64,000 bases of DNA from Streptomyces brasiliensis (GTDB lineage Bacteria; Actinomycetota; Actinomycetes; Streptomycetales; Streptomycetaceae): assembly GCF_014647875.1 (NCBI RefSeq), contig NZ_BMQA01000015.1:1-64000 (forward strand). The letters are read 5' to 3'. The notes beneath the pieces were generated by a model. It worked only from the letters and a program-made list of their open reading frames with translations. It did not search any database and had not been told where the DNA came from. Positions within the stretch are counted from its first letter, which is position 1; the number at the start of each line of letters is the position of its first letter. Positions 60,447 to 64,000 of the stretch are shown in pieces. The translations under genes were made by a program, and so were the position numbers.

Positions 60447-61889
60447 GTGTCCACACCGGACAGCCCCAGCGTGTCCGCAGCAGACGAACCCGCCCCCGGC
60501 CCGCCGGCCGACGCGCAGCTCACCAGTCTCAGCACCCGGGCGGCCCGTCAGCTCACCACGACCACCAAGTCCGAACCGCAGATGCAGGCCATCACCTCGC
60601 GTTGGCTGCTGAAGACGCTGCCGTGGGTCGACGTCAAGGGCGGCGCCTACCGGGTGAACCGGCGCCTGCAGGTGAGCACCGGCCGCGGCCGGGTGCACTT
60701 CGGGCAGAACGGCGCGGACGGCATCCGGGTCGTCGCCGAGACGCTGACCGAACTGCCGGTACTGCGCGGCTATCCCGACACGGACGTGCTGCGCGAGCTG
60801 GCCGGCCGGTTCCAGGCCCGTGACGTGCGCGCCGGGCAGGTCCTGTTCGAGGCCGGGCAGCCCGTGACGGAGGCGTATCTCGTCGCGCACGGCCGGTTCA
60901 CCCGGTTCACCGCCGGAAAGTACGGCGAGGAGGAGGTCATCGGGGTCGTCACCGACGGCGACCAGATGGGCGACGAGGCGGTCGGCCAGTCCGACCCCCT
61001 GTGGCTCAGCTCGGTGCGGGCTGAGACCTCGGGCGTCGTGCTGGTGCTGCCCTGGTCCGTCGTCGAGGAGTTGACCGAGCGGGTGCCGTCCCTGGCGGCG
61101 CATCTGGCGGACTACGTCGAGCGGCAGCGCAGGCCGATGAACCGCAAGGGTGAGGCGGACGTCCCGGTCCAGGCCGGCCATGTGGGCGAGCCGACGCTGC
61201 CCGGCGGTTTCGTCGACTACGAACTCGCCCCGCGGGAATACGAGTTGTCCCTCACGCAGACCGTGCTGCGGGTGCACTCAAGGGTCGCCGACCTCTACAA
61301 CGACCCGATGAACCAGACGCAGCAGCAACTCCGGCTGACCATCGAGGAGATCCGCGAGCGCCAGGAGTGGGAGCTGGTCAACAACCGGGAGTTCGGGCTG
61401 CTGCACAACGTCGACCACGGCCAGCGCATCAGCACCTACACCGGTCCGCCGACCCCGGACGACATGGACGAACTGCTCTCCATGCGCCGCAGCACCAAGG
61501 TGTTCCTGGCCCATCCGAAGGCGATCGCGGCCTTCTTCCGGCAGTGCAACAAGCGCGGTCTGGTGCCCGGCACCACGAACGTGGACGGCCACGAGGTGCC
61601 GGCCTGGCGCGGTGTCCCGATCTTCCCGTGCGGCAAGATCCCGGTCGGCCGGGACCACACGAGCAGCATCATCGCACTGCGCACCGGCGAGGCCGACCAG
61701 GGCGTCGTCGGGCTCTACCAGACCGGTATCCCGGAGGAGCACCAGCCCGGTCTGAACGTCCGGTTCATGGGCATCGACACCGCCGCGATCATCAGCTATC
61801 TCGTCACCGCCTACTACTCCCTGGCAATCCTGGTCCCGGACGCGGCCGGGATCCTCGAGAACGTCCAGATCGGCCGGAGCGCCGAATGA
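60447..61889 (+). CDS. Family 2B encapsulin shell protein with cNMP-binding domain
   Basis: A 480-residue shell protein. After a flexible N-terminus come a HK97-type shell fold (AITSRWLLKTLPWVDVKGGAY, LHNVDHGQRISTYTGPPTPDDMDELL, and the closing RFMGIDTAAIISYLVTAYYS) and an inserted cNMP-binding domain at about 115-225 (RDVRAGQVLFEAGQPVTEAYLVAHGRFTRF). Such encapsulins house terpene cyclases and methyltransferases in Streptomyces; older papers call the protein EshA-like. GTG is the start, with GGAGGGA upstream. Its stop overlaps the next ATG, so the operon is coupled. Confidence 0.93.
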   Translation: MSTPDSPSVSAADEPAPGPPADAQLTSLSTRAARQLTTTTKSEPQMQAITSRWLLKTLPWVDVKGGAYRVNRRLQVSTGRGRVHFGQNGADGIRVVAETLTELPVLRGYPDTDVLRELAGRFQARDVRAGQVLFEAGQPVTEAYLVAHGRFTRFTAGKYGEEEVIGVVTDGDQMGDEAVGQSDPLWLSSVRAETSGVVLVLPWSVVEELTERVPSLAAHLADYVERQRRPMNRKGEADVPVQAGHVGEPTLPGGFVDYELAPREYELSLTQTVLRVHSRVADLYNDPMNQTQQQLRLTIEEIRERQEWELVNNREFGLLHNVDHGQRISTYTGPPTPDDMDELLSMRRSTKVFLAHPKAIAAFFRQCNKRGLVPGTTNVDGHEVPAWRGVPIFPCGKIPVGRDHTSSIIALRTGEADQGVVGLYQTGIPEEHQPGLNVRFMGIDTAAIISYLVTAYYSLAILVPDAAGILENVQIGRSAE

Positions 61890-62119
61890 CGGTGTGGAGC
61901 ACTCCGATGAGCACGTCCACCGATTCGCCGGGGCCTGTCCGGCAGTTCCCGACCGGCCCGCCACGCTTCCCCGGCCACCGCCGGGAGGTGCCGCCGGGCA
62001 CCGCACCTCGCCGCGTTGTCGGGCACGCCCGGGCACGTCCGGGACGAGGGCGACTCGCCGTCCTGCCAGGCACGGCTCCCCCACACCCGGCCGGGCTCGC
62101 GCGGGAGGTGTCCCCGTGA
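61886..62119 (+). CDS. 77-codon ORF coupled to encapsulin and 2-MIB synthase
   Basis: It starts with an ATG that overlaps the encapsulin stop (ATGA) and ends with a TGA that overlaps the GTG of the terpene cyclase (GTGA). GGAGCG lies five bases before its start. The product would be Pro-, Arg- and Gly-rich (STPMSTSTDSPGPVRQFPTG at the start) and unfolded. The third-position GC is high in the first 35 codons and lower afterwards. It is either a small gene with its own role, or the disconnected N-terminal extension of the cyclase, which in relatives is about 100 residues long and Pro-rich. Confidence 0.45.
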   Translation: MTVWSTPMSTSTDSPGPVRQFPTGPPRFPGHRREVPPGTAPRRVVGHARARPGRGRLAVLPGTAPPHPAGLAREVSP

Positions 62120-63189
62120 CGCCACGGTCCGATCCGACCGGAACGGCCGGCCAGGCCCTCGCCCTGCCCGGACCGCCGAACCTCGCCGCGAGCCTGAAGT
62201 CGAGGCGCCGTACCGGGGCGATTCCCGGACTCCTGTACCGGCCCGCCGTCCCCGCCGACCCGGAGAAGGCCGCGGAGGTCGACCGGAGACTGGAGACCTG
62301 GGCCGCCGGCCTCGACCTCTTCCCGGCCGCCTGGAAGGGGGACTTCACGGGATTCCAGTTCGGCCGGGCGGTGGTGCTCCAGCACCCGGGTGCGGTCGGC
62401 CTGGAACGACTGACCGCCGCCGGAAAACTGCTGCTGGCCGAGAACGTCGTCGACTCCTGCTACTGCGAGGAGGACGAGGGCCGCGGCGGCGCGCGGCGCG
62501 GGCTGGGCGGGCGACTGATCATGGCCCAGTCCGCGGTCGACCCGTACCACGGCGTCCCCGAGCTTGAGGAGGAGTGGGGCCGGGGCATGCGTGCGGACGG
62601 TCCCTTGCGTTCGTACCACTGCGCGCTGGAGGACTTCTCCCTGTTCGCCACACCCAGCCAGACCGACCGGTTCGTGCACGACATCGCCCGGCTGCACCTG
62701 GGTTATCTGGCCGAGGCCGCCTGGGCGGAGACCCGGTACGTGCCGCGGGTCTGGGAGTACCTGGTGATGCGGCAGTTCAACAACTTCCGGCCCTGTCTGT
62801 CGATCGTCGACGCCGTGGACGGCTATGAACTGCCCGAACAGGTCTACGCCCGGCCCGAGATCCAGCGGATCACGGCGCTGGCCTGCAACGCCACCACGAT
62901 CGTCAACGACCTGTACTCGTTCACGAAGGAGCTGGCGAGCGATCCGACGCACCTCAACCTGCCGCAGGTCGTGGCGGCCAACGAGCGGTGCGGGCTGAAG
63001 ACCGCCTATCTGGAGTCCGTCGAGATCCACAACCGGATCATGACGGCGTTCGAGGAGGAGTCCGCCCTCCTGTCCGCCGGCTCACCGCTCGTCGAACGCT
63101 ATGCCCGGTCACTCGCCGCCTGGGTGTCCGGCAACCACGAGTGGCACGCCACCAACACCCACCGCTACCACCTGCCCGACTACTGGTAG
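62116..63189 (+). CDS. 2-methylisoborneol synthase (class I terpene cyclase)
   Basis: About 357 residues from GTG 62116, set by GGAGGTG five bases upstream. The metal-binding motifs are DSCYCEED near residue 113 in AENVVDSCYCEEDEG and the NDLYSFTKE triad in ATTIVNDLYSFTKELAS, and the end is NHEWHATNTHRYHLPDYW. It cyclises 2-methyl-GPP to 2-methylisoborneol. The frame is open to 61894, but that part has a poor codon pattern. Relatives have a longer N-terminus; here only 37 residues precede the cyclase fold. Confidence 0.93.
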   Translation: MTPRSDPTGTAGQALALPGPPNLAASLKSRRRTGAIPGLLYRPAVPADPEKAAEVDRRLETWAAGLDLFPAAWKGDFTGFQFGRAVVLQHPGAVGLERLTAAGKLLLAENVVDSCYCEEDEGRGGARRGLGGRLIMAQSAVDPYHGVPELEEEWGRGMRADGPLRSYHCALEDFSLFATPSQTDRFVHDIARLHLGYLAEAAWAETRYVPRVWEYLVMRQFNNFRPCLSIVDAVDGYELPEQVYARPEIQRITALACNATTIVNDLYSFTKELASDPTHLNLPQVVAANERCGLKTAYLESVEIHNRIMTAFEEESALLSAGSPLVERYARSLAAWVSGNHEWHATNTHRYHLPDYW

Positions 63190-63255
63190 CCCGGCCGGAC
63201 CGGCAGATCGACCGCACCACCGAAACACCGTCAGTCGCGCCACGAGGAGTCACTG

Positions 63256-64000
63256 TTGACCACCGCCCCCGTCGCCCGGACCACCACGGCACCGGTGCCG
63301 GCCCAGTCCACGTACCAGACCCGCGTCGCGGACTACTGGAACGCCGAGGAGAACCCGGTCAACCTCGAACTCGGAAAGATCGACGACCTCTACCACCACC
63401 ACTACGGCGTCGGTGACGCCGACTGGACGGTGCTCGACGAACCCGACCCGGGGCTGCGCCGGGAGCGGATCACCGCCGAACTGCACCGCCTGGAACACAC
63501 CCAGGCCGAGCTGCTCGCCTCCCACCTCGGCCCGCTCACCCCGGACGACCGGGTCTTCGACGCCGGCTGCGGGCGCGGCGGGGGCAGTGTCACAGCGAAC
63601 CTGCGCTACGGCTGCCACGCGGACGGCGTCACGATCTCCGCCAAGCAGGCCGCGTTCGCGGGCGAGCAGGCCCGCAAGCGGGGCATCGACGACAAGGTCC
63701 GCTACCACCACCGCAACATGCTGGACACCGGCTTCGAGTCCGGCGCGTACGCGGCGTCGTGGAACAACGAGTCCACGATGTACGTCGAGCTGGAGCTGCT
63801 GTTCGCCGAGCACGCCCGGCTGCTGCGCCGCGGCGGGCGCTACGTGGTGATCACCGGCTGCTACAACGACACGTACGGACGGGCCTCGCGCGAGGTGTCG
63901 CTGATCAACGCGCACTACATCTGCGACATCCATCCGCGGTCGGCGTACTTCCGGGCGCTGGCCGCCAACCGGCTGGTGCCGGTCCATGTCGAGGACCTCA
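63256..64000 (+). CDS. Geranyl diphosphate 2-C-methyltransferase, 3' end cut by window
   Basis: The first 248 codons are present. A TTG start follows GAGGAG by six bases; no ATG or GTG fits better. The SAM motif is FDAGCGRGGGSVTANLRYGC, with VTISAKQAAFAGEQA following and ASWNNESTMYVELELLF as the catalytic face. It methylates GPP at C2 to give 2-methyl-GPP for the cyclase just upstream. The gene runs off the window, so the end is not seen. Confidence 0.93.
   Translation, partial: MTTAPVARTTTAPVPAQSTYQTRVADYWNAEENPVNLELGKIDDLYHHHYGVGDADWTVLDEPDPGLRRERITAELHRLEHTQAELLASHLGPLTPDDRVFDAGCGRGGGSVTANLRYGCHADGVTISAKQAAFAGEQARKRGIDDKVRYHHRNMLDTGFESGAYAASWNNESTMYVELELLFAEHARLLRRGGRYVVITGCYNDTYGRASREVSLINAHYICDIHPRSAYFRALAANRLVPVHVEDL

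Overview
The window is high-GC actinobacterial chromosome, almost certainly Streptomyces. The support is GC-rich third codon positions, many GTG starts, a WhiB-like protein, a treS–maltokinase–glgB glycogen/trehalose locus, FUSC and DUF4032 proteins, and at the right edge a 2-methylisoborneol (earthy odour) operon with its family 2 encapsulin. I saw no rRNA, tRNA, CRISPR array, prophage or plasmid functions.

Layout. 1-3849: end of trehalose synthase, then maltokinase and branching enzyme (the GlgE pathway). 3954-11485: acyl-CoA synthetase, methyltransferase, type II NADH dehydrogenase, FUSC membrane protein and a stand-alone cyclic-nucleotide-binding domain protein. 11576-15430: MFS exporter, ArgO/LysE exporter divergent from an ArgP-type LysR regulator, and a TetR regulator with an internally repeated tail. 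15559-18366: saccharopine dehydrogenase-like enzyme, a 5'-truncated TnpB element and a WhiB-like gene beside it. 18388-25473: two-component system, L,D-transpeptidase lipoprotein, M1 peptidase, DUF488 protein and a flavin dehydrogenase whose TetR gene (25491-26123) lies upstream. 26252-29850: AlkB, MBL hydrolase, DUF4032 kinase-like protein and a universal stress protein. 29926-36954: a glyoxalase-like ORF, then three translationally coupled genes (response regulator–glutaredoxin-like–TrxR-like fusion, CNB histidine kinase, UBP-type zinc finger), and a large LuxR-family ATPase regulator. 36977-43600: a four-gene carbohydrate operon (ROK regulator, GH27, GH95, SGNH esterase). 43953-49026: serine hydrolase, a TerD–CAP–CAP fusion, then a decayed stretch with a frameshifted AIM24 gene, small remnants and an ammonia-lyase. 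49069-53503: aldo/keto reductase, a MFS–TetR operon with two matching operators, and a flavin hydroxylase. 53768-57187: truncated ABC ATPase fused in operon to an FtsX permease, a recombinase-like remnant and a NUDIX hydrolase. 57559-60253: RNase HI with a zinc tail, a two-domain glyoxalase-like protein and a zinc alcohol dehydrogenase. 60447-64000: encapsulin shell, a coupled 77-codon ORF, 2-MIB synthase and GPP C-methyltransferase (cut by the window end).

The most interesting parts are the redox/two-component/zinc-finger module at 30407-33875, the 77-codon ORF that overlaps both the encapsulin and the terpene cyclase by four bases, the paired GTGAAT-N4-ATTCAC operators, and the clustered traces of TnpB-type elements and broken genes.
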